Shown: piece by piece, positions 8,802 through 17,209 of the stretch
How positions within the stretch are numbered: position 1 is the stretch's first letter
Layout: each line of letters starts with the position of its first letter
NCBI RefSeq assembly: GCF_030123245.1
Contig: NZ_CP126101.1
Location: 742,501-806,500, forward strand
Direction: 5' to 3'
Length of the DNA stretch: 64,000 nucleotides
From: Lysinibacillus pakistanensis
GTDB lineage: Bacteria; Bacillota; Bacilli; Bacillales_A; Planococcaceae
Notes under the pieces: model-generated
Database searches by the model: none
Told to the model about the DNA's origin: nothing
The model's input: the letters and a program-made list of their open reading frames with translations, nothing else
Program-made: the position numbers and the translations under genes

Positions 8802-9884
8802 ATGTTTAAAAAAATATCAAGTGTTGTTGGTATTTCTCTTACCTTGCTAGTAACATCATACGCAGTGCCTCTAACGATCACTTCTGAAGAAGCTGTAGCA
8901 GCTAGTATTGCCAAGGATGTTTCACAATCACATTGGGCTAGTAGCTCCATAACACATATGCTTGACAAACATTATATGACAAATGATGAGAATGGCTATT
9001 TCAGACCGGAACAGCCAATTACAAGGGCAGAGGCAGCTACGGCAATAGCACGTTCCATGCAATTGAAATTCGAATCTTCATTTTCACCTGATTTTACAGA
9101 TTTATCGGATAACCACCCTTATTACAAGGAAATTTGTGCCCTAGTTGAACGAGGGGTTTTACAAAATGGTGATTACTTCTATCCTGATACACCTTTGAAG
9201 CGAATGCACATTACTAAACTGCTAACGCTAGCCTATAAGATCGAAGTTGATTCCGAAAATACTAGTAAATTTAATGATGTTACAGAGGGTCACTGGGCGA
9301 AGGATTATATTGAATCACTTGCAGATGTGGGGGTCATTAAAGGCATTAATGGACAGCAATTTGGTCCGAATCAATTAGTAACGCGTGCCCAATTTGCCTC
9401 TTTAGTGGAACGTAGCCTCGATTTTTCATCTAAAGTAACAAATTATGAAATAGCCTATGATTATTTATCAAAGTCCTATATGTCGACAAAAAATTATTCA
9501 TCGTCTATGTCTAATGATGTAATCCAATTAATCAACAATGAGCGACAAAAGAAAAAACTACAACCTCTCAGCTTTGATGCAGCCTTAACACAGATAGCAG
9601 TTATAAAGGCACAAGATATGGTAAATCGCCATTATTTTGAGCATGAATCACCTTACTATGGAATGCCGTGGGATTTAGCAACCCTATTCGATTACTCTTA
9701 TACAAGCTTAGGAGAAAACATAGGGAGAAATATTCCATCACCCGAAGCAGCCGTGAAAGCATGGATGGCTTCGCCAGCACATCGTGACAATATTTTACGA
9801 GAAAATTACACAAATACAGGGGTTGCTATTGCTATAGACAGCAAAGGAAATTACTATTGGGTGCAATTGTTTTCTAGTCAATAA
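8802..9884 (+). CDS. SLH-anchored CAP (SCP/PR1-like) domain protein
   Basis: This 360-residue exported protein starts with a signal peptide (MFKKISSVVGISLTLLV). Three SLH domains follow (about 35-205, with ITRAEAA, LKRMHI and VTRAQFA motifs). A C-terminal CAP domain (about 235-360) resembles B. subtilis YkwD: LINNERQKKKLQPLSFD, then HYFEHESP, GENIG and AWMASPAHRDNIL. CAP proteins are secreted and their molecular role in bacteria is poorly known. The SLH triad would hold it on the wall. The ATG at 8802 is chosen because GAAGGAGG lies 8 bases upstream; an earlier in-frame ATG overlaps that site. Confidence 0.88.
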   Translation: MFKKISSVVGISLTLLVTSYAVPLTITSEEAVAASIAKDVSQSHWASSSITHMLDKHYMTNDENGYFRPEQPITRAEAATAIARSMQLKFESSFSPDFTDLSDNHPYYKEICALVERGVLQNGDYFYPDTPLKRMHITKLLTLAYKIEVDSENTSKFNDVTEGHWAKDYIESLADVGVIKGINGQQFGPNQLVTRAQFASLVERSLDFSSKVTNYEIAYDYLSKSYMSTKNYSSSMSNDVIQLINNERQKKKLQPLSFDAALTQIAVIKAQDMVNRHYFEHESPYYGMPWDLATLFDYSYTSLGENIGRNIPSPEAAVKAWMASPAHRDNILRENYTNTGVAIAIDSKGNYYWVQLFSSQ

Positions 9885-10233
9885 TTCATATGGAAGGGTT
9901 AGCCATGGTGAAAGATGTCGATAAGGCGAGGTGAAAAACCTGCAAATGTTGCAATGGTAATAATTTCATGATTAAAATGCGTTTCTACTAGTCTTAATGA
10001 TTCAATATGGCAATCTATTATGACAAAATGTCGCTAATATTACAGGAATGTTACAAAACTCCGAAATACCCATTATTTAATACCCATATTTTAGCGTTGA
10101 TAAACCAGCAAACGTTGGTATATCAGCGTTTTTTTGTATTCAAAATCCGTTACACAATTGAAAAATTAAAATAGCATCTTTTATGATAGTCTATGTATAG
10201 GCAAAAAAGTTCTGAGAGGGGTATACCGAAACT
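9885..10233 (+). promoter_or_regulatory. Intergenic region with terminator and promoter
   Basis: This gap holds a terminator-like hairpin (10093-10136) and then a good housekeeping-type promoter: TTGAAA at 10158-10163, an 18-base gap and TATGAT at 10182-10187. The promoter should drive the NlpC/P60-SLH gene from about 10194. The first 200 bases show no recognisable gene. Confidence 0.55.
10093..10136 (+). terminator. Terminator upstream of the NlpC/P60-SLH gene
   Basis: An imperfect stem runs from GCGTTGATAAACC to GGTATATCAGCG and is followed by TTTTTTTG. It lies about 200 bases past the CAP gene and before the next promoter. Confidence 0.7.
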
Positions 10234-11166
10234 ATGAAAAAGAAATGGTTATTACCGATTTTTGCATCTTTCATGTTATTTTCAACAACTCAAATAGATA
10301 ACGCTGAAGCAGCATCTCCAACTGATGTTACTGATACAGCGACAAAATATTTAGGTACTCCTTATGCTTATGGAGGCACAACTACTAGCGGATTTGACTG
10401 CTCAGGTTTCACTTCCAAGGTCTTTTCAGATTTAGGGATTAAATTAAATCGTACATCAGGCTCTCAATATCAACAAGGAACTGCAGTAGCAAAAAATGAT
10501 CTTCAGGTAGGAGATTTATTATTCTTCAACACTAGTGGTAGTGGTATCTCACATGTAGCGATATACATAGGTGACGGAAAAATGATCCACTCTCAAACTG
10601 ATAAAGGTGTTAGCTATTCAAATGTTAACGATCCATATTATTGGAATTCTCGTTACGTTGGTGCGAAACGTGTAGCAACATTTGATAGTGAACAAGCAGA
10701 AGCTGTTAAAGAAGAAGTAAAGAATGCTGCTATCGATTTCACTGTATATGCTTCTCGTGCAGAAGTGGCAGAGCAAATCGCGAAAGCACTTAACTTGGAT
10801 ACATCCGATAAAAACACAAAATTTACAGATGTTAAGCCAACATATGCACATGCTGGTGCAATTGCTGCTGTATCGAAGTTAGGTATTTTTGATGGTGATA
10901 GTAACGGTAAATTTAATCCTTCTTCACCAATTACTCGTGCACAAGTTGCGAAAGTTTTAGTACATGCTTTCGGCTTAGAGCAAAAAGGTGAATTAATTGC
11001 ATTTACTGATGTACCTACTAATCATTGGGCAAATGAATTTATTTCAATTTTAGCTTCTAATGGTATTACAGAAGGTATAGGTAACGGTAACTTTGGTTAT
11101 GATGAAATGTTAAAAATTTCTCATCTTCAAGCATTTATTGAACGAGCAAAACAAGTACAGAAATAA
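10234..11166 (+). CDS. NlpC/P60 peptidoglycan peptidase with SLH domains
   Basis: This 310-residue protein has a signal peptide ending at AEAAS. An NlpC/P60 domain (about 28-150) carries the catalytic cysteine in FDCSGF, the histidine in SHVAIYIGDG and a third polar residue in IHSQ. These enzymes cut the D-Glu to diamino-acid bond of peptidoglycan stem peptides. SLH-type repeats (about 170-308) follow, with SRAEVAEQIAKAL, ITRAQVAKVL and a last degenerate copy, giving wall attachment. The order is the reverse of the neighbouring SLH-first enzymes. A GAGAGGGG site precedes the ATG at a rather long distance. Confidence 0.9.
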   Translation: MKKKWLLPIFASFMLFSTTQIDNAEAASPTDVTDTATKYLGTPYAYGGTTTSGFDCSGFTSKVFSDLGIKLNRTSGSQYQQGTAVAKNDLQVGDLLFFNTSGSGISHVAIYIGDGKMIHSQTDKGVSYSNVNDPYYWNSRYVGAKRVATFDSEQAEAVKEEVKNAAIDFTVYASRAEVAEQIAKALNLDTSDKNTKFTDVKPTYAHAGAIAAVSKLGIFDGDSNGKFNPSSPITRAQVAKVLVHAFGLEQKGELIAFTDVPTNHWANEFISILASNGITEGIGNGNFGYDEMLKISHLQAFIERAKQVQK

Positions 11167-11248
11167 TTGAATTCCGTTTCATTTTGAACAGGGCTACGTT
11201 TAAAGTGACACATTGCAAGGAAGTTCTTTAAAATATTGTATAAATTGA

Positions 11249-11281
11249 GGAGAGTTTGCACTTGCAGGCTCTCTTCTTTTT
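11249..11281 (+). terminator. Terminator after the NlpC/P60-SLH gene
   Basis: GAGAG and CTCTC arms with inner TTGC/GCAG-type pairing are followed by TTCTTTTT. Confidence 0.65.
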
Positions 11282-11404
11282 ATGAAGTAAGTCACAATGA
11301 TGGAGGTGATGCCGAAAACAGGAGAAAATTACATTCGTATGATAGTTTTGTCAGTGAAACTTTGCTAAAATGAACACGAGAACAGGAAGGGAGGAAATAA
11401 GACA

Positions 11405-13306
11405 TTGTACCTCAAAAAGATCAGTCTTATATTATGCGTCTTATTCATTTCAGCTTCTATGTTTACTATACATAGCGCACAAGCAAGTGGCGGTTTTGTA
11501 GATGTTCCGAAAGATCACGAAGCTTATGAAGAGATCAATTATTTAGTTAGTTTAGGAGTTATTAAAGGATATACGGAAAATGGCAAAACGTATTACAAAC
11601 CTTATAACTCAGTAACACGTGGACAAGTTGCCAAAATGGCTGTTGTTGCTTCAGGTAATAAGCCATTAGTTGTCAGTAAATCAAACTTTTCTGATGTAAC
11701 AGTTGGAACAGAGCTTTCTGGCTATGTAGAACGTGCTGTACAACTTGGTTTCTTTAGAACCAATACAAAGGGACAATTCTTACCAAACAAGCCTTTAACT
11801 CGTGATGAAATGAGTTATGTCCTAACGAAAGCGTTTAAGCTGGATACAAGTGAATATGAAAATATTGATTCTCCATTTGTGGATGTAGGGATTACACATG
11901 CCTACGTTCAATATGTGAATACAATTTACTATAATGGTATTACAAAGGGGAGCGGTCAAAATTATAACCCAAATAGTTCAGTGACACGTGCACAGTTTGC
12001 GTTATTTGTCGCACGCGCAAAAAGTGAAAAATATCGCTTAGAACCCCCTGTAAAAGGTGTAGCAGTTCCTGATACATCACAAGTTATCGGATTGATTGCT
12101 AGTACAACTGATGGTTTAAATATTCGTAAATCAAAGGATTCCTCATCTTCTACTAATATTGTAGGCACAGTGAATAAAGGAGGTAAACTATCCGTCTATG
12201 CAGTAGAGGGAGACTGGTTAAAGATTACCTATAAAGGCGCCTTTGCCTATGTTTATAAAACGTACGCACAATTTTTAGATGCTGATGGAAATGCACTAGG
12301 GAATGTCCAAAAACAGGTCACAACAACACAAGGTATCAATCTTTATGTTAAGCCATCATCTTCCTCAAAAATCATTTCCTCAGTGAAGAGTGATGTGAAA
12401 TTACCAGTTTATAAGACTACAGGTGGCTATTATTTAACTGTAGTAAACGGTTTACCAGGTTATATTGTTGCTAATAGCACAGTCGATGTTGAAGTTGAGC
12501 AGCCTACTACGCCAGATCCAGACCCAACTCCTCCAATAGTGACAGGCGATTTACTTGGTCGTGTGACAGTAGATAATTTAAACATCCGCAAAGAAGCGAA
12601 TTCTACTTCTACAGTGCTAGGCAAACTTACTAAAGGTGAGTATGTCCAAGTGAACAGCATTAATGGTTATTGGGCACAGGTTACGTATGAAGGTCAAAAA
12701 GGGTATGTCCATAAATCATACTTAAAGCTTTTAAATCAAAATGGCAATGCATTAAAAAATCGTATTATCATTCTTGATCCAGGTCATGGTGGTAAGGACC
12801 CAGGAACTGTAGTAGGTTCTAACTCTGAGAAAGCTATTACATTAAAAGTCAGCACACTTGTGAAGCAAAAGCTTGAAGCGGCAGGTGCAAAAGTATTGAT
12901 GACTCGTACAAGTGACACATATCCATCTCTACAAGACCGAGTAGATTTTACAAATGAAAACTATGGTGAAATCTTTGTAAGTATCCATGTAAACTCAGCA
13001 GCGAATACTTCTGCACAAGGCACTGAAACATATTATGCTATTACAACAGGTGATATGCATCAGGAAGATATTGATCTAGCATCATTTGTTAATAATCAAA
13101 TTGTTAATAACTTAAAAATGAAAAATCGTGGTGTTAAAGAAGAACAATACTACGTTATTCGCAATACGATTATACCAGCTATTCTCGTTGAACTAGGCTT
13201 CCTAACAAATAGTGAAGATCGCGGGAAAATGACAGATGATCAATATGTCGAGCTATTTGCTGACTCAATCTACAAAGGAATTTCCCAATATTACGCAAAA
13301 CAATAA
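11405..13306 (+). CDS. SLH/SH3-anchored N-acetylmuramoyl-L-alanine amidase (paralog 1)
   Basis: This 633-residue exported enzyme has a signal peptide ending near AQASG and three SLH domains (about 30-210, with VTRGQVAKM, LTRDEMSYVL and VTRAQFALF). Three bacterial SH3-like repeats follow (about 225-290, 300-365 and 385-445; the first and third carry DGLNIRKS/DNLNIRKE). A C-terminal Amidase_3 domain (about 455-630) has zinc-ligand motifs ILDPGHGGKDPG, a Glu in SEKAI, FVSIHVN and ILVELGFLTN. It should remove stem peptides from glycan strands. A proline/threonine linker precedes the third SH3. The start is TTG behind GGGAGG. Its terminator region was the target of element C. The gene is closely related to those at 14221 and 19723. 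Confidence 0.92.
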   Translation: MYLKKISLILCVLFISASMFTIHSAQASGGFVDVPKDHEAYEEINYLVSLGVIKGYTENGKTYYKPYNSVTRGQVAKMAVVASGNKPLVVSKSNFSDVTVGTELSGYVERAVQLGFFRTNTKGQFLPNKPLTRDEMSYVLTKAFKLDTSEYENIDSPFVDVGITHAYVQYVNTIYYNGITKGSGQNYNPNSSVTRAQFALFVARAKSEKYRLEPPVKGVAVPDTSQVIGLIASTTDGLNIRKSKDSSSSTNIVGTVNKGGKLSVYAVEGDWLKITYKGAFAYVYKTYAQFLDADGNALGNVQKQVTTTQGINLYVKPSSSSKIISSVKSDVKLPVYKTTGGYYLTVVNGLPGYIVANSTVDVEVEQPTTPDPDPTPPIVTGDLLGRVTVDNLNIRKEANSTSTVLGKLTKGEYVQVNSINGYWAQVTYEGQKGYVHKSYLKLLNQNGNALKNRIIILDPGHGGKDPGTVVGSNSEKAITLKVSTLVKQKLEAAGAKVLMTRTSDTYPSLQDRVDFTNENYGEIFVSIHVNSAANTSAQGTETYYAITTGDMHQEDIDLASFVNNQIVNNLKMKNRGVKEEQYYVIRNTIIPAILVELGFLTNSEDRGKMTDDQYVELFADSIYKGISQYYAKQ

Positions 13307-13312
13307 CAATAA

Positions 13313-13347
13313 AAACTACATTGTTCAAAAGTAGAACAATGTAGTTT
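13313..13347 (+). terminator. Terminator hairpin of amidase 1 = left direct repeat of element C
   Basis: This 35-bp palindrome (arms about ACTACATTGTTC and GAACAATGTAGT) follows the amidase stop codon. It is repeated perfectly at 14026-14060. The T-tract of this copy is cut to TTT by the element, which starts at 13348. Confidence 0.85.
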
Positions 13348-14025
13348 CATGTTGTTGAAATACTATTATGTCAATGAAATCAAGGTGACAAATTAAAAAG
13401 TTTAACCCTTTTTCAAGACGAGGGGTTGATTTCCGTTCTGACTGAGTGCTTTCCTGGGGGCGTCCGATGAGCCGCTTCACTCGCGTTCCAGGGTCTCATC
13501 TGTGACGCTGAATCCCCGAGAAATCACTCAGTCTACACTCCAATCAACCACTGCTCATAGTATTTTCGTTGGCATTTCACATAAATGTATAGTGATAAAT
13601 TTAAGTCTTAACCATCGCTATTTTTCGTAAAAAATGAAGCTGATAACATTTTTCTATGCGAAAGCAGTACGACAGCAGTAAGAGGCTTTATGTTTAGTTA
13701 TAAAGTATTTTTATGCACAAAATGTAGGTTGACAGCTATAGAATTGTACTACTATTCTATCCATTTAATGATGGTGAGTAATATGCTTTTACTTTACTAT
13801 TGAAGGAAGAAAATATTTAAAGTTCTACACTATTGCAGATTGGAGTGTAAGGCTACTCGACTCCCGTGGGATAGCGAGACAGACGAGACCCTGCACGGAG
13901 CGTCAGCGCAGGAAGCGGCTCGTCGCTCGCCCGCAGGAAAGCGAGTAGCCTGGAACGGAAATCACCTCCATTTTGACTAAATATTCACAAAGAGTCCCTT
14001 GACCATTTAGTTTTTCAACACTATG
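13348..14025 (+). mobile_element. Palindrome-associated non-coding element, copy C (cleanest)
   Basis: This 678-bp element starts CATGTTGTTGAAATAC and ends GTTTTTCAACACTATG. Reading both ends inward, 13 of 16 bases agree. Identical 35-bp host terminator palindromes flank it. It contains two inverted, homologous hairpin modules. The left one (13440-13533) has stem GACTGAGTG/CACTCAGTC and inner pair GATGAG/CTCATC. The right one (13851-13950) has stem GGCTACTCG/CGAGTAGCC and inner pair GACGAG/CTCGTC. About 300 AT-rich bases separate them. There is no plausible protein gene, so mobility would need a transposase encoded elsewhere. It lies between two amidase paralogs. Confidence 0.88.
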
Positions 14026-14060
14026 AAACTACATTGTTCAAAAGTAGAACAATGTAGTTT
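14026..14060 (+). terminator. Right direct repeat of element C (duplicated terminator hairpin)
   Basis: It is identical over 35 bases to 13313-13347 and is followed by TTTTTCTT, so this copy keeps the full terminator T-tract. Confidence 0.9.
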
Positions 14061-14220
14061 TTTCTTATATAATTAGAAATAAATTTTGTTAAAATTACGA
14101 AATTATGTAACAAAAGGTAGAGATATATCGTTCTAATAAAAGGAGGTTTAAAACTCTTTGTTTTTACTAAATCCATAGTTCGGAAAATGAACGAGGCAAA
14201 TAAAAAGGAGGGAATATGGA
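14061..14220 (+). promoter_or_regulatory. Leader region of amidase 2 with two ribosome-binding sites
   Basis: One strong site, AAAGGAGG, lies near 14138-14147. It could serve a six-codon frame starting TTG at 14158 and ending TAG at 14176-14178. The site used for the amidase, AAAAGGAGGG, is near 14203-14212. Whether the first site is a leader peptide or chance is unknown. Confidence 0.3.
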
Positions 14221-16149
14221 TTGTATTTTAAAAAAATTAGTCTTATGTTATGTATTTTATTAATATCAACCTTTTTTACCATACATAGTGTAAGTGCTAG
14301 CAGCAATTTTGAGGATATTTCTTCAAAGCATGAGGCTTATGAAGAAATTAATTATTTAATTAAATTAGGTGTTATCAAAGGGTATACAGAGAAAGGAAAA
14401 ACCTATTATAAACCTAATAATAAGGTAACTCGTGGACAAGTTGCCAAAATGGTTGTAATTGCATCAGGCAATAAACCACTAACTGTAAAAAAATCGAGCT
14501 TTTCTGATGTAACTGTTGGTACGGAGCTTTCGGGTTATGTGGAACGTGCTATACAGCTAGGTTACTTCGCAACAAATACGAAGGATCGATTCTCACCAAA
14601 TAAACCCCTAACTCGTGATGAAATGAGTTATGTATTATCAAAGGCATTTAAGCTTGATACAAGTCAATATGAAAAAATTGATTCTCCTTTTGTTGATGTA
14701 AAAACAACTCACCCTTACAATCAATATATTAATACTATTTATTATAATGGTATTACGAAGGGAAGCGGTCAAAAATATAATCCGAATGACCAGGTATCGC
14801 GTGCACAGTTTGCGTTATTTGTAGCGCGTGCCAAAAATGATAAGTATCGTTTAGATTTGCCGATAAAAGAAGTAGTTGTTCCTGATAATTCAGCAATTAT
14901 AGGGACTATCCAAGTTACAACTGATGGCTTAAATATTCGTAAGTCAAAAGATTCTTCAACTATAGATAATATTGTTGGGAAAGTGAATAAAGGTAGTAAA
15001 TTAGCAGTCTATGCAATAGAAGGGGACTGGTTAAAAGTTTCATCTAATGGTGGCTATGCTTATGTTTATAAAACATATGCTCAGTTTTTAGATATGGATG
15101 GCAAAACATTAGGAAATGCTAAAAAACAGGTTACTACGACACAAAATATAAATCTTTACCTAGAACCAACATCTACTTCAAACGTTATTTCAACTATTAA
15201 TAGTAAAGTGAAATTACCTGTTTATAACACTGTAAGCGGCTACTACTTAACTGTAGTAAACGGTTTACCAGGCTATATCGTAGCAGATAGTACAGAGGAT
15301 GTTGTAGTAGAAAAGCCTTCTATACCAGATCCAAAGCCAACACCCGATCCTACACCAACACCCGATCCGACCCCACCATCAGTTTCAGGTGATATATTAG
15401 GTCGAGTAACGGTGGATAATTTAAATATCCGAAAAGAGGCAAACTCTACTTCTACAATCGTAGATAAGGTGAAAAAGGGTGAATATGTTCAAGTAAATAG
15501 TGTAAATGGTTATTGGGCACAGGTAACCTATAAAGGTCAAAATGGGTATGTCCATAAATCCTATATAAAGCTATTAAATCAAAATGGTAATCCATTAAAA
15601 GATCGAATTATCATAATTGATCCAGGTCATGGTGGCAATGACCCTGGAACTGTAGTTGGTACTATTGCAGAAAAAAATGTTGTATTAAAGGTCAGCACTC
15701 TTGTTACGCAAAAGCTTGAGGCAGCAGGTGCGAATGTTCTAATGACTCGTACAGGGGATACATATCCTACAAGAGAAGGTCGAGTTGACTTTACGCATAC
15801 TAATTATGGTGAGATCTTCGTAAGTATCCATGCTAATTACGCAGATAATACTGCTGCACAAGGTACTGAAACCTACTACGCTAAGACTCCAGGTGATGTG
15901 TATGAGGAAGACATTGATCTTGCGACATTTGTAAACAATCAAATTGTTAAAAATGTAAATATGAAAGATCGTAGGGTCAGAGAAATGAAATATATTGTAA
16001 TTGCTAAAACGAATATTCCAGCTATTCTTGTCGAGTTAGGCTTCCTATCAAATAGTGAAGATCGCGCTAAATTGACAGATGATCAATATGTTGAGCTATT
16101 TGCTGAATCTATCTACAAGGGTATTGTGGAATATTACTCAAAACAATAA
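14221..16149 (+). CDS. SLH/SH3-anchored N-acetylmuramoyl-L-alanine amidase (paralog 2)
   Basis: This 642-residue protein has the same layout as the gene at 11405: signal peptide, three SLH domains (about 28-208), three SH3-like repeats, and Amidase_3 with IIDPGHGGNDPG, FVSIHAN and ILVELGFLSN. The linker before the third SH3 is extended by a repeated Pro-Asp-Pro-Thr tract (PDPKPTPDPTPTPDPTPP). The zinc-binding motifs are intact. The late ENYT/EEQYYVIRN region of paralog 1 is replaced by EMKYIVIAK, so the catalytic cleft rim may differ. It starts with TTG behind GGAGGG. Element C lies immediately upstream. Duplication and later divergence are inferred from the shared order. Confidence 0.92.
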   Translation: MYFKKISLMLCILLISTFFTIHSVSASSNFEDISSKHEAYEEINYLIKLGVIKGYTEKGKTYYKPNNKVTRGQVAKMVVIASGNKPLTVKKSSFSDVTVGTELSGYVERAIQLGYFATNTKDRFSPNKPLTRDEMSYVLSKAFKLDTSQYEKIDSPFVDVKTTHPYNQYINTIYYNGITKGSGQKYNPNDQVSRAQFALFVARAKNDKYRLDLPIKEVVVPDNSAIIGTIQVTTDGLNIRKSKDSSTIDNIVGKVNKGSKLAVYAIEGDWLKVSSNGGYAYVYKTYAQFLDMDGKTLGNAKKQVTTTQNINLYLEPTSTSNVISTINSKVKLPVYNTVSGYYLTVVNGLPGYIVADSTEDVVVEKPSIPDPKPTPDPTPTPDPTPPSVSGDILGRVTVDNLNIRKEANSTSTIVDKVKKGEYVQVNSVNGYWAQVTYKGQNGYVHKSYIKLLNQNGNPLKDRIIIIDPGHGGNDPGTVVGTIAEKNVVLKVSTLVTQKLEAAGANVLMTRTGDTYPTREGRVDFTHTNYGEIFVSIHANYADNTAAQGTETYYAKTPGDVYEEDIDLATFVNNQIVKNVNMKDRRVREMKYIVIAKTNIPAILVELGFLSNSEDRAKLTDDQYVELFAESIYKGIVEYYSKQ

Positions 16150-16152
16150 TTA

Positions 16153-16194
16153 TAGAGGGCTACATTGTTTACGGACGATGTAGCTCTTTTGATT
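16153..16194 (+). terminator. Terminator after amidase 2
   Basis: AGAGGGCTACATTG pairs imperfectly with CGATGTAGCTCTTTT, ending in a T-tract. Confidence 0.8.
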
Positions 16195-16558
16195 TCAGAG
16201 ATTTTGAGAATTCCGATAAGAAAATTTTCCTATAATAATAAAAAAACTTCTAGCTATTATAAATGTAGTGATGTTAATAAAGCAGATTATTTGATATGAA
16301 CTTTGCATTATACGAGTTAATTTCATAACTTAATCCTTTAAGTATTAAGGGTTCTAAAAAGGCACCTCCTCAAATTTAGTTGATATTGAAGGGTTCCCAC
16401 GATTAAAGATAGTTTGGTGCATAGTTCTGTATGGATTACAGTTTTCTTGTTTTGGATATGTCCTCTGAAGTGTTTTAACGTATGACTGTATCTCGTTATT
16501 TTAAGGATTTTACAACTCTATTACATAGAAATGCTAAGCTAATGATGAGGTGATTCGG
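16195..16558. other. Intergenic stretch without a supported gene
   Basis: About 360 AT-rich bases lie between the amidase 2 terminator and the response-regulator gene. A small minus-strand frame of 22 codons (about 16365-16433) with an internal GAGGAGGTG is visible but unsupported. A promoter for the two-component operon is expected here; none stands out. Confidence 0.3.
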
Positions 16559-17206
16559 GTGGCAACTATTTTAATTGTTGAAGATGAAATTCCAATCAAT
16601 GAGCTAATCAAAAGAAATCTTCAATCAGTTGGACATAGATGTATTTCTGCTTTTGATGGAATGGAGGCGATGGATGAGTTTGCACAGCAAGAAATAGATC
16701 TTGTATTGTTGGATATTATGCTTCCAGAGATTGATGGATTTGAAGTATTTCAACAGATTCAGGGAACGCCTACTATTTTTTTGACAGCTCGAAGTAGTTT
16801 GTCAGATAAGGTAAAGGGGCTGACTCTCGGAGCAGACGATTATCTTGTGAAGCCATTTGAGATGCTGGAGCTGTTGGCGCGAGTCGAAGCATTATTAAGA
16901 CGCACGAACAAAGAAAAAAGAAATTTTGAATTAGATGGTGTGGAAATCGATTTTAAAAGCAGACAAGTATTCCTTCATAAAAATCTAGTTGAATGTACGC
17001 CGAGGGAGTTCGATTTGCTGGAGGTATTGGTAAATAATCGTAATATTGCATTATCACGAGACAAGTTGCTTGAGCTTGCTTGGGGCTATGATTATATGGG
17101 AGATACAAGAACAGTAGATGTTCATATTCAAAAGCTAAGAAAGAAACTAAAACTAGAATCTAGAATTAAAACTGTCTATAAAATGGGATACCGTTTGGAA
17201 GTGTAA
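16559..17206 (+). CDS. OmpR/PhoB-family response regulator
   Basis: This protein of about 215 residues has an N-terminal receiver domain with the acidic VEDE pair, phospho-acceptor Asp52 in VLLDIMLP, a TARSS switch region and Lys in YLVKPFE. The C-terminal winged helix (about 120-213) has the family features TPREFDLLEVL, SRDKLLELAWGYD and TVDVHIQKLRKKL. It acts as a DNA-binding regulator with the histidine kinase that starts 3 bases downstream. The GTG at 16559 is preferred because GATGAGG lies at normal distance; GTG at 16550 overlaps that site. The target may be the exported protein at 18695 or the surrounding wall enzymes, which is inference from position. Confidence 0.9.
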   Translation: MATILIVEDEIPINELIKRNLQSVGHRCISAFDGMEAMDEFAQQEIDLVLLDIMLPEIDGFEVFQQIQGTPTIFLTARSSLSDKVKGLTLGADDYLVKPFEMLELLARVEALLRRTNKEKRNFELDGVEIDFKSRQVFLHKNLVECTPREFDLLEVLVNNRNIALSRDKLLELAWGYDYMGDTRTVDVHIQKLRKKLKLESRIKTVYKMGYRLEV

Positions 17207-17209
17207 AAT

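Noticed and set aside
9885-10092. Possible riboswitch (c-di-AMP or lysine type) ahead of the NlpC/P60 gene
   Set aside because: I could not match a conserved core, and the terminator is followed by a separate good promoter, so the hairpin more likely ends the upstream transcript.
16365-16433. Small minus-strand frame with an internal GAGGAGGTG
   Set aside because: It is only 22 codons, has no ribosome-binding site at its own start, and its neighbours do not support it.
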